Positions 9,401-20,000 of a DNA stretch of 64,000 nucleotides are shown one piece after another. The notes under the pieces are model-generated. The model ran no database searches and had not been told where the DNA came from. It was given only the letters and a program-made list of their open reading frames with translations. A program made the translations under genes and the position numbers. Each line of letters starts with the position of its first letter. Position 1 is the first letter of the stretch. This DNA comes from Serilophus lunatus. Lineage: Eukaryota > Chordata > Aves > Passeriformes > Eurylaimidae. The DNA is taken from the NCBI GenBank assembly GCA_013399895.1, contig VXBA01001027.1, positions 1,134,374 through 1,198,373 of the forward strand, read 5' to 3'.

Positions 9401-12386
9401 GTTGGAAGTGACCAAAAAGTTCATGAGAGATCCCATCCGTATTTTGGTGAAGAAAGAGGAACTGACTCTGGAGGGTATCAAGCAGTTCTACATTAATGTT
9501 GAGAGAGAGGTTGGTATCGGTTGTACCTGCTGTGGCAAGAGGAGTGAAGTTCTCTTCTTGTTAAAAGCACTGTGCTAAAATTGCAGAAACCATGGCTGAG
9601 CCTTGATTTCTGCAGTAATGCTAGTAGAGTACATGCAAGAAGAAGAAAAACTATGCACTGGATCCAAAATGACTAGGGTGGACCTCTTTCTTAATGTCCA
9701 GTGTCCTGTGTCTTAAGATTTGGTGCAACAGTTGATGAAAAACTAATTGGTGTCTTGTTCCAGTTTCCAGTTCATACTGAATACTGTGTGTGAGAGAATG
9801 TGAATACTGAATACTGTGAGAGTGTGCCTCACTGGTGGTTGTATTTGAGTTTGATTTATTGTTTGGGGCTCTTGTTACATACTGAGTTGTCCTGTGGTGT
9901 GATGCATTTCCTGACTACCTTGTTTCTGCTCAGGAATGGAAGCTGGATACTCTCTGTGATCTGTATGAGACACTGACCATTACACAGGCTGTTATTTTCC
10001 TGAATACAAGGAGAAAAGTAGACTGGCTTACAGAGAAGATGCACGCCAGGGACTTCACAGTCTCAGCTCTGGTAAGAACTAATAGCAGCAAAATCACTTC
10101 TGAAGTTTCCCTGTATGTACTGGAGGTGAAATGGTTGTAAGGGAGGTTAAAAGTGAAAAGCAGGAAAGTTATAATATAGCTGTGCAGTGCTGTATTATCG
10201 TTCCCCCTGCTTAAAGTATTAAGTGTTTCCTTTCTATCCCTACCTGCCTCGTTCCCACAGCAGGTAGGGACGCTGGGTTTCATACAAATACATCTTTTTT
10301 TTTTTTTTTTTTAAAGGGTATTCCTGCCCAAGGCATTGGAACTGTACTAATTACAGCTTTTTTTTTAATTGTCCAGCATGGTGACATGGACCAGAAGGAA
10401 CGAGATGTTATCATGAGAGAGTTCAGATCAGGGTCAAGCCGTGTCCTGATCACTACTGACTTGCTGGTGAGTATTGATCTTACACTGAGGTTGTTCCTGT
10501 TCTAATCTGGTGCCAAAAGCTTCATGTGTCAGTGATGGTTCTTGTAGCCTGAACTATTTGGAGCTTTTTGGGAGAGCAAAAACCACAACTCCACTATGCA
10601 CTACGCAGTTGTAGTTCATAACTAACAATGTGGTTGACAAAAAGCCCAGGATAGATGAACTTTAAAAACCCCCTGTGACTCACACTGAAGACTCTGTGTT
10701 GCTTTGCAGGCTCGCGGCATTGATGTGCAGCAAGTGTCTCTGGTTATCAATTACGACCTGCCCACCAATCGTGAGAACTACATTCACAGGTCAGTTGGCT
10801 CTGCCCCACCAGTTGTGTGCCATGCTGAGCATCAGGGCAAAGGCACAGACCCCCTCACCTGTTCGTCCCTGTAGTCCCTGCCGAAAACAAGGAGGTGTTC
10901 CACATCCATGCATACAGTAACTGCTCAAAAGCCAGCAGGGACTAAAACCAGTTGTGGATTGGCTTTTGGAAAGCTGTGCTTTGCGCATGGCTCTGAAAAG
11001 AGGAAGGAACAGGATTTTGAACAACAAAACAAAGCAGTGGGAAAACTTAGACGAGTAATGAGTTCAGTGATGGCTGATGGTTCTGGGAGATGTGGGGAAA
11101 ACAGCAGCTCCAGAACTGCCTTCAGTCTCAGGCTGTGATGAGTGATGGCAGCGCTGTTACTGGCGCAGCATCTTGACAGCAGGGTTGGCTTAATCTGGAG
11201 TTTGTTGCTGCTCAGTGACCAGACCTTACTCCTGGCAAACCAGTTGTATAGGGCTGCCTTCACGTGTGAAGGTCCAGCTGCGTCCATGTTGTGTGTGCCA
11301 TGTTTGCTCTTGGTGGCTCCTCAGTGGGATTCTTTCCCCTGTGGTGTGTTTTCTTCTGCTAGTGGCTCGAGTTTGTTACCTCAGGTTTAGTAAACTGCTT
11401 CTAGTGACTGTCCCTAAATTAAGTAAACTATGCTTTGTTACTTGATGTAAAAAAATACAGGAGTCGATAGCAGCAGTTGATGACACAAGATGGTGCTCAG
11501 AAACGACGTTGACGTAATTTAGGACGTGGATTCGTAAGCGGCACAGTTTGAATAAAGAGCGAGTTGGTATTTATTTATTTCCTTCTGTCATGATTATTCC
11601 CTAAGTTTTGTGAGACCTTTGTGTTTAGCTCTTGCTGGCAAGGTGCTCTTTTGTGCAGTCTGTAGGAAGGTAGAGCTGGTGGTGGGTATAACTAAACTAC
11701 TCGCAGCGTTAGTGACCAATGTGGGCTTACACAGAAATGTTCAACTTGGATTGTGCTCTTTAAAAAAAACCAACAAACCCTAAGTTTTCCCACTGGAAAC
11801 GGTTAGGTCCAAATTAAAATTCTAAAATTTAGTGTGCTGTTCCATGTTACTGGATGTCATTGGATTAATTTAGTAACAGTCTTGATTGCTGAACAACAGC
11901 CTGTCTTGTGTGTGCCTGGTGCTTGGGACTGGATGCATGAGGGGTGGGAGGGAAGGGGAAGTGACCCAGGACCAACCATTAAATAAAGCTCTTACTTTAC
12001 AGCTAAAGAGTAACCATGTCTGCCCTGCTGCCAGCCATGGGATGGACCTTCTGCTGTGCTGCTGGCACCAACTGCTGCTTTTTCCTGACAAAATGTGTCT
12101 TTGGTGGCAGCTGGTCCTGTAAAGGCAGCATAGACTGGCCAGTGGCAGATCAGAGCAGCAGTTAATGATTGGATCTTGCAAATATGCAAAGCAAATCAGA
12201 GGGGTTAAACCTGGCTGTAAATGTGTTCTCTCTTTGTGCAGAATTGGTCGGGGTGGCCGTTTTGGCAGAAAAGGTGTGGCTATCAATTTTGTCACTGAAG
12301 AGGACAAGAGGATCCTGCGAGACATTGAGACTTTCTACAATACTACAGTGGAGGAGATGCCGATGAATGTGGCTGATCTCATTTAG
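6435..12386 (+). CDS. EIF4A2: EIF4A2, eukaryotic initiation factor 4A-II (DEAD-box RNA helicase), complete, 11 coding exons
   Basis: ATP-dependent RNA helicase of the eIF4F complex; it unwinds 5' UTRs for ribosome loading and acts in the cytoplasm. Coding exons: 6435-6463, 7085-7130, 7229-7361, 7622-7761, 8833-9001, 9130-9239, 9366-9509, 9934-10071, 10377-10466, 10710-10789, 12242-12386. All have GT/AG borders, all phases agree, and they sum to 1224 nt (407 aa plus stop), the same length as human. Visible motifs are motif I AQSGTGKT (residues 77-84), DEAD (183-186), SAT (214-216) and motif VI HRIGRGGR (359-366). The N-terminus MSGGSADY marks paralogue 2 rather than EIF4A1. From memory, differences from human are few and conservative (for example S9 and the DLKES segment). 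Introns host snoRNAs, and the gene is convergent with RFC4. Confidence 0.98.
6464..7084 (+). other. EIF4A2: EIF4A2 intron 1
   Basis: GC-rich continuation of the CpG island. It contains a T-run ending at an N (6842), an assembly ambiguity at a homopolymer/GC transition. I see no snoRNA or exon in it. Confidence 0.8.
7475..7545 (+). ncRNA. SNORD2: SNORD2 (box C/D snoRNA) in EIF4A2 intron 3
   Basis: A 71-nt unit closed by a terminal stem AAGTG (7475-7479) / CACTT (7541-7545). Box C-like ATGATGG is at 7482-7488, D'-like CTGA at 7506-7509, and box D CTGA at 7536-7539. The internal stretch CGGGACTGACCTGAAATG matches my memory of human SNORD2 (snR39B), which sits in an EIF4A2 intron. The family guides 2'-O-methylation of 28S rRNA. 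It is released from the spliced intron, so it has no promoter of its own. Confidence 0.93.
7762..8832 (+). other. EIF4A2: EIF4A2 intron 4
   Basis: A 1071-bp intron. Small hairpins occur (for example ACTTGC-TCA-GCAAGT near 8597-8611), but I could not build a complete C/D or H/ACA unit. The open frames in it are not coding. Confidence 0.6.
9513..9636 (+). ncRNA. H/ACA box snoRNA candidate in EIF4A2 intron 7
   Basis: Two-hairpin architecture. The first stem is CAAGAGGAG/CTCTTCTTG, with one G-T pair. Hinge AAAGCA (9564-9569) fits ANANNA. In the second hairpin, an upper stem TTGCAGAAA/TTTCTGCAG sits on a lower stem that pairs ACTGTGCT with AGTAGAGT (one mismatch). ACA lies at 9631-9633, three bases before the inferred 3' end. 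The mammalian gene hosts SNORA81, SNORA63 and SNORA4 in its later introns, so this is probably one of them; I cannot say which from sequence alone. H/ACA RNAs guide pseudouridylation. Confidence 0.72.
10152..10289 (+). ncRNA. H/ACA box snoRNA candidate in EIF4A2 intron 8
   Basis: The 5' hairpin has a lower stem GCAGG/CCTGC and an upper stem ATAATATAGC/GCTGTATTAT (one G-T pair). Hinge AAAGTA fits ANANNA. The 3' hairpin has a perfect 10-bp stem CCCTACCTGC/GCAGGTAGGG around a 12-nt loop. ACA at 10284-10286 would end the RNA at 10289. The base of the 3' hairpin pairs poorly, so its 3' boundary is uncertain. It probably corresponds to one of the H/ACA RNAs hosted by mammalian EIF4A2. Confidence 0.65.
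10511..10630 (+). ncRNA. H/ACA box snoRNA candidate in EIF4A2 intron 9
   Basis: An outer stem of the 5' hairpin pairs CCAAAAGCT with AGCTTTTTGG (one bulge). Hinge AGAGCA (10573-10578) fits ANANNA. In the 3' hairpin ACAACT pairs with AGTTGT. ACA (10625-10627) is three bases from the inferred end. It is the third consecutive intron with this architecture. By order it would be the SNORA4 counterpart, but that is inference. Confidence 0.62.
11461..11533 (+). other. EIF4A2: Candidate EIF4A2 poison cassette exon in intron 10
   Basis: A 73-nt segment is preceded by ATACAG and followed by GTAAGC. It is CpG-rich in a CpG-poor intron, as expected of a conserved element. Exon 10 ends in phase 2 (CAC AG). 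Joining gives AGG AGT CGA TAG, so inclusion stops the protein at 362 residues, inside motif VI, and its 73-nt length shifts frame. I recall that mammalian EIF4A2 has an NMD-type cassette at this junction. The weak pyrimidine tract before it fits a regulated exon. Confidence 0.65.
11551..11556 (+). promoter_or_regulatory. EIF4A2: Intronic polyadenylation signal after the candidate poison exon
   Basis: AATAAA lies 17 bases downstream of the cassette donor. It could end a short transcript within intron 10. AATAAA also occurs by chance, so this rests on context only. Confidence 0.3.
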
Positions 12387-12910
12387 TCCCCGGGATGAGG
12401 TGGTTGTGAATCCAGTGCTCGCTGTTGCTGAATAGGCGATTCACAACGCGCATTGTGCTTCTTTCTCTGGGGATACATTGAATCTTGTCTCAATGCTCAT
12501 TACGGATCAGAAATACAGATTTTTGATAAGAGAAGCGACTTTCTGTCGTGAGCTCTTGTGGGGAAAGCCATTGGCTTTGTCCACTTTAGGGTTAGACTGT
12601 TGGGGTTGGGTGGAAAGTCATGGGGTCTGTAAATTTTTTCTTTATTAGAAATTTATTTCCTAGTTCCATAGAAGTGGTTGTATTAGATGTTCTTTATCAT
12701 TTAATAATTTACTTATGGACTAAAAGATATAAGTGCTGTATAAAGTCAGCCAATTATGTTAAACTAGCCTACCTTCCTTTATTGTATGTACTTACACCTC
12801 AGATGAAATTGGAAAGGCCTTTCAAAATCTCTAAACTTTTATAAGAGCATTAAAATGCATTTTGTTTCATATGTATTTATTCAATAAAGTATTTAATTAG
12901 TGGTAAGTGT
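12387..12910 (+). other. EIF4A2: EIF4A2 3' UTR
   Basis: Follows the TAG at 12384-12386. The AATAAA at 12883-12888 would place cleavage at about 12905. A second AATAAA at 13027-13032 allows a longer form ending near 13050. The UTR becomes AT-rich toward its end. Confidence 0.7.
12883..12888 (+). terminator. EIF4A2: EIF4A2 polyadenylation signal (proximal)
   Basis: AATAAA about 500 bases after the stop codon. Another AATAAA at 13027-13032 is a plausible distal alternative. Confidence 0.7.
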
Positions 12911-13059
12911 GATTTGGACCCTGTTGCTAAGCCCCAGCAAGCAAGCAATCATACTATTGTCTTAGTTAGGGTTAAACCCAGTAAAATTTGCCATATTGCA
13001 CATGTCTTAATGAAGTTTGAATGTTCAATAAAATACTTCTATATTCACTTAAATTGTAA

Positions 13060-13895
13060 ATAGTCGCTTCTTGGCTAGAGGGGTCTCACTTTGAGAAGGA
13101 TCACAGCTGCTTGGTCTGGAACAGCTGGAAGCTGTTGCCGTGGCCCATCAGGCAGCTTTGTGCTTGTGCCCAGACCCCTGTACTTTGTCATTAATTACAG
13201 GGGTGTTTCTGGCCAGAGGCTGTCCCTGTATGACAGCTCAGGGGTGCTGGACACTGAAACACCCTTTCATCAGAGTGGAAAAGGGCTGTTAATAATCTGC
13301 TGGTTTGAAGAAGTTCCCTGCACTGCATTTGTGCTTCATTCCTGCCCAAAGGCACCTTGTTTTTAAACTGCACTCAAGAAAGGGTGGGACAGGTTCAAAG
13401 CACAGTCGCTGAAAGATGTCCCAAAGATAATTTGAGCCAGGTCACAGCTTTAAAAGTGGGTTTGTAAGCAAGGATGGAGTAACACACAGAGGCACTATGT
13501 AAGTAGTATCTTTAGAACATGACATAACCCTTCACAACAAGTTTTATGTAGCTTGAATGAAATAAAAGTTAAGCATTTTTATTAGTGATGTTTGCAACAT
13601 TTACTGCTAAAGAATTCCATACAAGATGGAGGTTGCATGGGCTGTGCTCCTTCAGGAGCTGGGCTCAGCCTGAAGCCTTGTTCAGTAGGAATGTGATTAT
13701 TTTGGGAACTCAGTCCATTCAAAACCAACACAGGCTCTGAAATTCTTAACTCCTTGCTCTGCTTTCAGCTGATTCTGACTTTAATACACAGTTTTTGATG
13801 CTTTTGCCTTCACCTGTGTAAGTGCAACAACGGCACTGCAGCAGCATTACTGACCCAGTAAAAAACCATTGAATCAGATACTGCAGCATAAGCTT
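13060..13895. other. Convergent intergenic spacer between EIF4A2 and RFC4
   Basis: About 0.85 kb between the two inferred polyadenylation regions. No gene is recognised. A further AATAAA on the plus strand at 13561-13566 could serve rare read-through EIF4A2 transcripts. The 91-aa open frame at 13091-13366 has no supporting features. Confidence 0.6.
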
Positions 13896-13916
13896 TTCCA
13901 ACTGCAGAGCAGTCCT

Positions 13917-13922
13917 TTTATT
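13917..13922 (-). terminator. RFC4: RFC4 polyadenylation signal
   Basis: TTTATT on the plus strand reads AATAAA on the minus strand, about 80 bases after the RFC4 stop codon. It gives a short 3' UTR ending around 13900. Confidence 0.75.
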
Positions 13923-14002
13923 GCAAAAAACAGTACAAAAGTTCATGGGTCCCCTGTTTTCAGAGCCCCAACCACCCAGGGAACAAAGTGCTGCTGGAGG
14001 AG

Positions 14003-17000
14003 TCAGGTGTTCCGTGTGAGCTGCTGCATCACAAGGGCACAGAGGCTCATCAGCTGCAAGAACTCATCAGCACCATCTGCCAGGCACTTGTCCACCTCCT
14101 GCAGACAGAAGAGAGAAGGTGAGACCGTCTGGAAATGGTGCTCATGGACACGGGACACAATGGAGAACACCAAGATGAAGGGGGCAGTTCTTCATTTCAT
14201 CGGCACAGATTTCCCCAGCAGTCACACTGCACACCCTCATCCTGAGCTGGCAGCAGCGAGCTCTCCAGGCTCCATCTTCTAGAAGAGGCCATAGCACAAG
14301 TTCCACACACAGAGGGATGCTGCAAGGAGCAGCACTGCAGGCCATGGACACCATCTGCCTGTCTGCAGTGAATTCAGCAAAACCACCACAGCTGGCTTTT
14401 CATCCTGGTCAAAATCTAATGTTACTGAACTTTCATTTTTGGAAAGGCGTATTTTACACACCAGAACAAAAACCTTGCATTTTGCAGCTTTTTTTTTTTT
14501 AAGTGCTGATTTATTCCCATCTTACTTTTCCTTTCCACCTTTTATTAAAAATACCCAAAACAACCAAACCCACAAACCTCTTTCTTGAATCTCAATTCCT
14601 TTCAGGAAATTTATGAAGACAAAAATTTAGATTATACCAAGACACATTCAGAACAAAAAAAATCAAAATAAATCATCCTGTCCTTGGGGGAGACTGTAAA
14701 CAGAGGTCAATCTGCAGAGAATAATGTGCTTTGATTGTTCTTAACTTGAAGCTACAGACTTACTGCAAGTTTCTCGACTATCACAGATTTCTGCTTGTCA
14801 CTGAAATCTTCACTCTCCACCACTGTGTCATGCAGCTGGTTTACAAGCTGAGCAACAGCAAAACCCTCATTGATGAGATTCTGTGCCAAGGAGAGAGGAA
14901 AATGGAAGTAAATCAGCAGCAGAAACACCACACACTGGAAAACCAATCTGAAAAATTCTGTCTGCACTGAAAGATTGTGCTGAAATGTAGTGTGGAACTT
15001 CCACAGTTTAGAGGACAATTCAGCAGCTTCTCTGCAGCCCTGCCCAGCAATCCTGCCTGGCAGGGATCCAAAGTGAGCACCTAGGAAAAGCTGCGTGAGC
15101 AAGGAAGGCACAGAGCATTAATTTTACCCTAATGTTCTTCCAGCTTCTGACAATTTACATCTCGGGGATTTTGTGAGACATTTTAAAGATTTAACAACCT
15201 CCACTGAACTTGTCCAATCTTATTCTAAAATTAGGAAAGCTTGGCATCCACAGCATCATGTGGCAGTTTCACAGCCATCACATTTTAAAGTGCCACCTAC
15301 TTGACTTCTTTTCTTCATCTGGCTGTTGTTAGTCTCAGGCATAAAGGGACCTGTGAGGCCAAGGCTTTTTTAATAAAATAAACCCCATGGTAACTAAAGA
15401 TAGCTTTTGGAAAAAAAAGCTCAGTAGTGCCCAGTTACAAAAATATCAAATATTGGGAACAGTGGTCAATGAAGCTATTCAGGAAGAGAGAAGTTTATGA
15501 TAATAGAAAAAAACAGTTGGTGCAACCTTATTTTTGTGTGCAGCTAAATCCACTCCCATGCTTTCCAGAAGTGTGCATCCAATAAATAAATAAATTCACT
15601 TCTACAAGCCTCCTCCAGCAAGGTCTGTTTTAAGTCACTGCAGTTTGTCTTACAAAGTTAATCATTAGTGCACTGTAAGATTAACATGAAATATTATAAA
15701 ACTGAAGAGTTCTGACAGCTTTATTCAGATACTTCTCATCTGATACAGCTTATAAGTAATGAAGAAGGTGACTAGTCCAGAGACTATTCCAGTCCACTGA
15801 AGAGACAGTTGTAAAGGCCTGAGCCAAGTGTCTCACTAGGAATTCCTACTCTGCCTAATTCAGCCTAACAGCTCCACATCCCATCAGTGTAACCTCAGGG
15901 GAAAGCCAGAGTCACATTGAAAGGAAATTTATTTGCAGCTTTGACAGCTGCTTCTCAGAAGGGGAAGATTGGAGTCCTCCTAACTGATAAAAGACACTTC
16001 CCAAAACATGCATCCAAACTGACTGAGGCCAAACATTCTTTGTCTTCAGCTCAGCAGCAAAGGATTCCAAGGGCAGTGACTGAGGAAAATATCTAGGCTA
16101 GAGCACTAAGAGGACTCTACCTTTGCCAGTGTCTCCAGTTTCTCAAAGGAACCACTCTGGCAGCCCCGCAGCAGTTCATCAATTGTTTCTTTAGGGATGA
16201 CCTGTAACAAGAAATTACATTTCTTAATTTCAACTTTGTAAACTTAAAATCGATGTTGATGCTTACAGTAACAAACTGTTTGTGGCAGACTAACTAAATT
16301 TTAAAAGTGAGAGCCTATACTGGCAATATTAAAACCAAAACATATAATGATACGGAACTGTCAAAGTCACCTTCATAAATCCAACACACAAGTGCTTATT
16401 CAGGACACTGACTAAGTGGAGGACATACTTTGAAAATTTATCAATGCTTTCTGTACCATTCTACACCTAAACAATACAGCAAATCACTTTTATTTGCAGG
16501 GGCACACCAGGGACGTACAAAAAAGGCCAGTGCACTAAGATCAACCAATAAATCAGAAGAAAAAAATCTGACAGACGCCATTATTTTGCTCCGTGCAGAG
16601 AAGAGTTGCCCATTTTCCCCTCGATCACTGTCATTCCTGTCAGTTGTGTGCCTGGACACTTTTGGTTTCAAAGCTTCTTTATTAATCTTTCATCACTCCA
16701 GGGTCACAGAAGTTACGTGTGACCAAGAATTTCAAGTTTTTATGAAGATGCAAAGTTGGATTCCTTTGGCTTAAACAAGCATTACTCATTCAGTAGTGGA
16801 ATTTCATGCTCCTCTTTCCTGCCAGGTTTCAGATATCTGACATCTATTCAGGTATCAGCTCTGTTTTACTGCTAGATACACAAAACTGAACAATGACTTC
16901 ACTGTGAAAATTGTTTAAAATTGTTCTGCAAAGCACTGCACAGAAGCAATTGCCTCTGGTTCCATTAAAGTGAAAAACTCCCAGCCCTTACAATTACCTG

Positions 17001-20000
17001 TGATAGCAGCTCCGTCAAGGGAAGTGTGTCCATCATTAAGGCCCATTTATATTTCAGCTCCTCAACTCCTAATCTCACATTTCCTGCTTCAGGGGGTAAG
17101 TGTTTTGTTGCTATAGGAACACCTTCACACACATTTTATTAAATGCATTTCCTCTTGAGTTTCTCCTGTCCCTGTCAGTATTATCTATGTCATTCTAGAA
17201 TAAATCACTGCTGTTTTGTTAAAAAGCAGAATCTACACAGATCCTTGAAGGGAGACTGTCACTGTGAGCATTAAATTGTAAATGAGCTGCTACTGAAAGT
17301 CATTCCCCTGTGGTGCTTCCAAGCTATATCTGCAATGATCTATACTTGTATATACACACATATAATATATAATAGCACCAAAAAGATGTTCTATTCTGCT
17401 GCCCCACAAAAGGCAATACATTTTGCATTTATGGGCAGAATGCCCATAAATTCAGTTTGAACTGTAAGACTATTTTACAGTTTACCATGACTTACAGAGG
17501 GTGCTAGAAACTTGCTATGTAATAAGTGTGCAGAAACAGGCAGTCTTTAAAATTCTGGTGGTTAGTGTATCAATACCATACTGCAACACTAGTGGGTATA
17601 CAACAATTTTTTGATCAAACTTTGAGCAACGGTAGACAGAGGTAGCAAAAATGCTTTTCAGAGTAACTACAGGAAAAACTGTAAAGCATAGCTTACCCCA
17701 GCAATTTCAGTGACTATCTTCTCTGTGATCTCCTTCCCACCCATGAGGCGAGTGGCACTTTGAAGAAAAGTAATTGCTTTTCTTAAGTCCCCTTCTGACA
17801 CTTTCACAAGGTACGACACTGCCTGAAAAACAATGTCAGTAAATACTAAGTTACATGTTCACTCAATTAAAATCCAGTATACTTCTTCAGCACAGTTATT
17901 TTAAAACATCAGGTAGTGCCTAAAGCAGATTTTCAGAGCCAGGCAAAATACACAAGTCACAAAACAATCTCTCTACTAACGCAAATGTGTGCTGGCAGTT
18001 TCAGAATGAAGCTCAGTTTAATGCCAGTACACTCAGCAGAGAACAAAAAGCCCTACAGTTTGGCTTCAGTTTTCCCTGGTGGACACCTCTCTGGTTTTAG
18101 GACAACTCTTAAAATTCATCTCCTCTGTGGAAGAAGAATAATACCTAAACTGAGTTTATGTATTGTATTTCATACAGTTGAGCAGTCTGGAAAAGTATGC
18201 TGACTTGGCCTCTTCCACTGCCATCCAATTAGGCACTGGATTAAGCAATAAAATTACATGGCAATCACAAAGTTACCTCATTACTGATTTTCACATGTTC
18301 CTTCTCAGAAACATCCAAGAGCCTCTGCTGTTGGATACTGTCTGACAAAGGCTTGAAGCGGAATTTGGAGCATCGAGATGTTAAAGGTTCAATTATTCTG
18401 AAAGAAAGGAATGCAAGTGTTTGGTTAATGAATGTGTGGGTCAAATTCATACAGTCAAAGCTATAAAGGCAGAAAAGGTTTAAATAACCTTAGAACTGCA
18501 ATATTGTAAAAAATAGAAGTTGAAAGCTAAATATTGTTTCAGTCTTGCATCCACATAGCTACATCTCTGAAAAAGATGAAAATGAGGTATCAACATCTTA
18601 GTGGGGGAAAAAAAAAGACTACAGAACAGGCAGTAAGTCCAAACAAGCAAAAAATTCCACATATACCTGCTGATATAGTTACAAATAAGGCAGAAACGTG
18701 TTGTCTTAGATTCTTTTTCCATTGTGCGTCTTAAGGCTGCCTGGGCTGCTGAAGTCATTGAATCTGCTTCATCCAGGATTACAATTTTAAAAGGAGGACA
18801 CATTTTACCACTGAAAAATAAGAAGAAACCTGTTATCCAGGAGACACGTACAGAGCAAGGAAACACAAACAACAAAAGGACATACACAAAAAATGACTGC
18901 AAATAACAAGTCGTATTTTACTGAATCACGTACACTCAATAAATAGAACAAATTCACAGGTTATATCTTTTTTTATTATTTTTAGACAAAGGATTAATAT
19001 TTGTAATAAAGGGGGAGGATTGAGTTTCTATAGGAAGACCAATACTTGAATACTGAAAAAGTCCTCTAAAATACATACACTTGCTCTAATTTCTTCTTTT
19101 AACACCTAATGTATCTCTTCTTTTTACAGGCTTCCTGATTCCCTGAACTCCAATAACGCTGCAGCAGACTGATCTCAGTAGATAAGACCATTTCTTGCCA
19201 GACAGTCCTGGCATGCAGTTTCCTCCTGCTACTTTCCATAGTCCGCGCACGTGGCTTGACTTGCACAGGGCTTCTGATCACCTAACTCCAGAATCCTTTC
19301 AGCATCCTATAAACTGACACACACCTTGTATGAGATCCTGAAGATTAGAGGTACTAGAGAATTGACTCCCACCATGATTTACCCCAAGAAGCTTTCCTAT
19401 GGTAGTCAGACAACATCTGCAAAGGCAACAAGGTATGAGCAAACCCAGAAGTCTTGATCTTATGGGTTTCTCCCTGTCTGCCTGCAATGCTAACAGCACT
19501 AGTAAAAGACCATCCCTGGGTATTAAAACCCCCCAATGTGAAATTCCATGAGGTAAAAGCTCAGCCAAAGCACTGTGTGTTGCCAACTTTAGGCAGTGCT
19601 GACCCATCATTTATATTAGAAACAAAACCGACCACATGCCTTGTCCTAAGCAAGAGGGATTTGATCCAGCACTTACTCTGAACGGCTTCCAGCTGCAGTC
19701 AGCTGAGCAAAGGCCTTCACTTTCTCCCGAATCACTTGTATTCCACGCTCATCAGAAGCATTTAACTCAAGGACTCTTTGCCGGAATAATTCAGGCCTGC
19801 AAGATTTTTATTGCAACATGTTAGCTGCTAACCCTTGTAATGATACACTATAAAATGTATCAGCAACCCTTCTGGCTGTTTTGAATGGCAGGGATTATTT
19901 TTATCAGCGTTACTAAAAATGTTGTTAAAAGTTAAGTTGAGATCATTAAATGTTAGGTATGAATTTCCATTAGCTGTTTTTAGAACCTCCTCCCAGGCTA

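Noticed and set aside
11477..11540. Box C/D snoRNA in EIF4A2 intron 10 (TGATGA at 11477)
   Set aside because: No box D (CTGA) or terminal stem at suitable spacing; the segment is better explained as a cassette exon.
14752..15111. 119-codon minus-strand open frame as a separate gene
   Set aside because: Contains RFC4 exon 9 (14880-14764), with intron sequence filling the rest.
18480..18902. 140-codon minus-strand open frame treated as a single gene
   Set aside because: Only the part 18810-18667 is coding (RFC4 exon 5); the rest is read-through into its introns, interrupted by splice sites.
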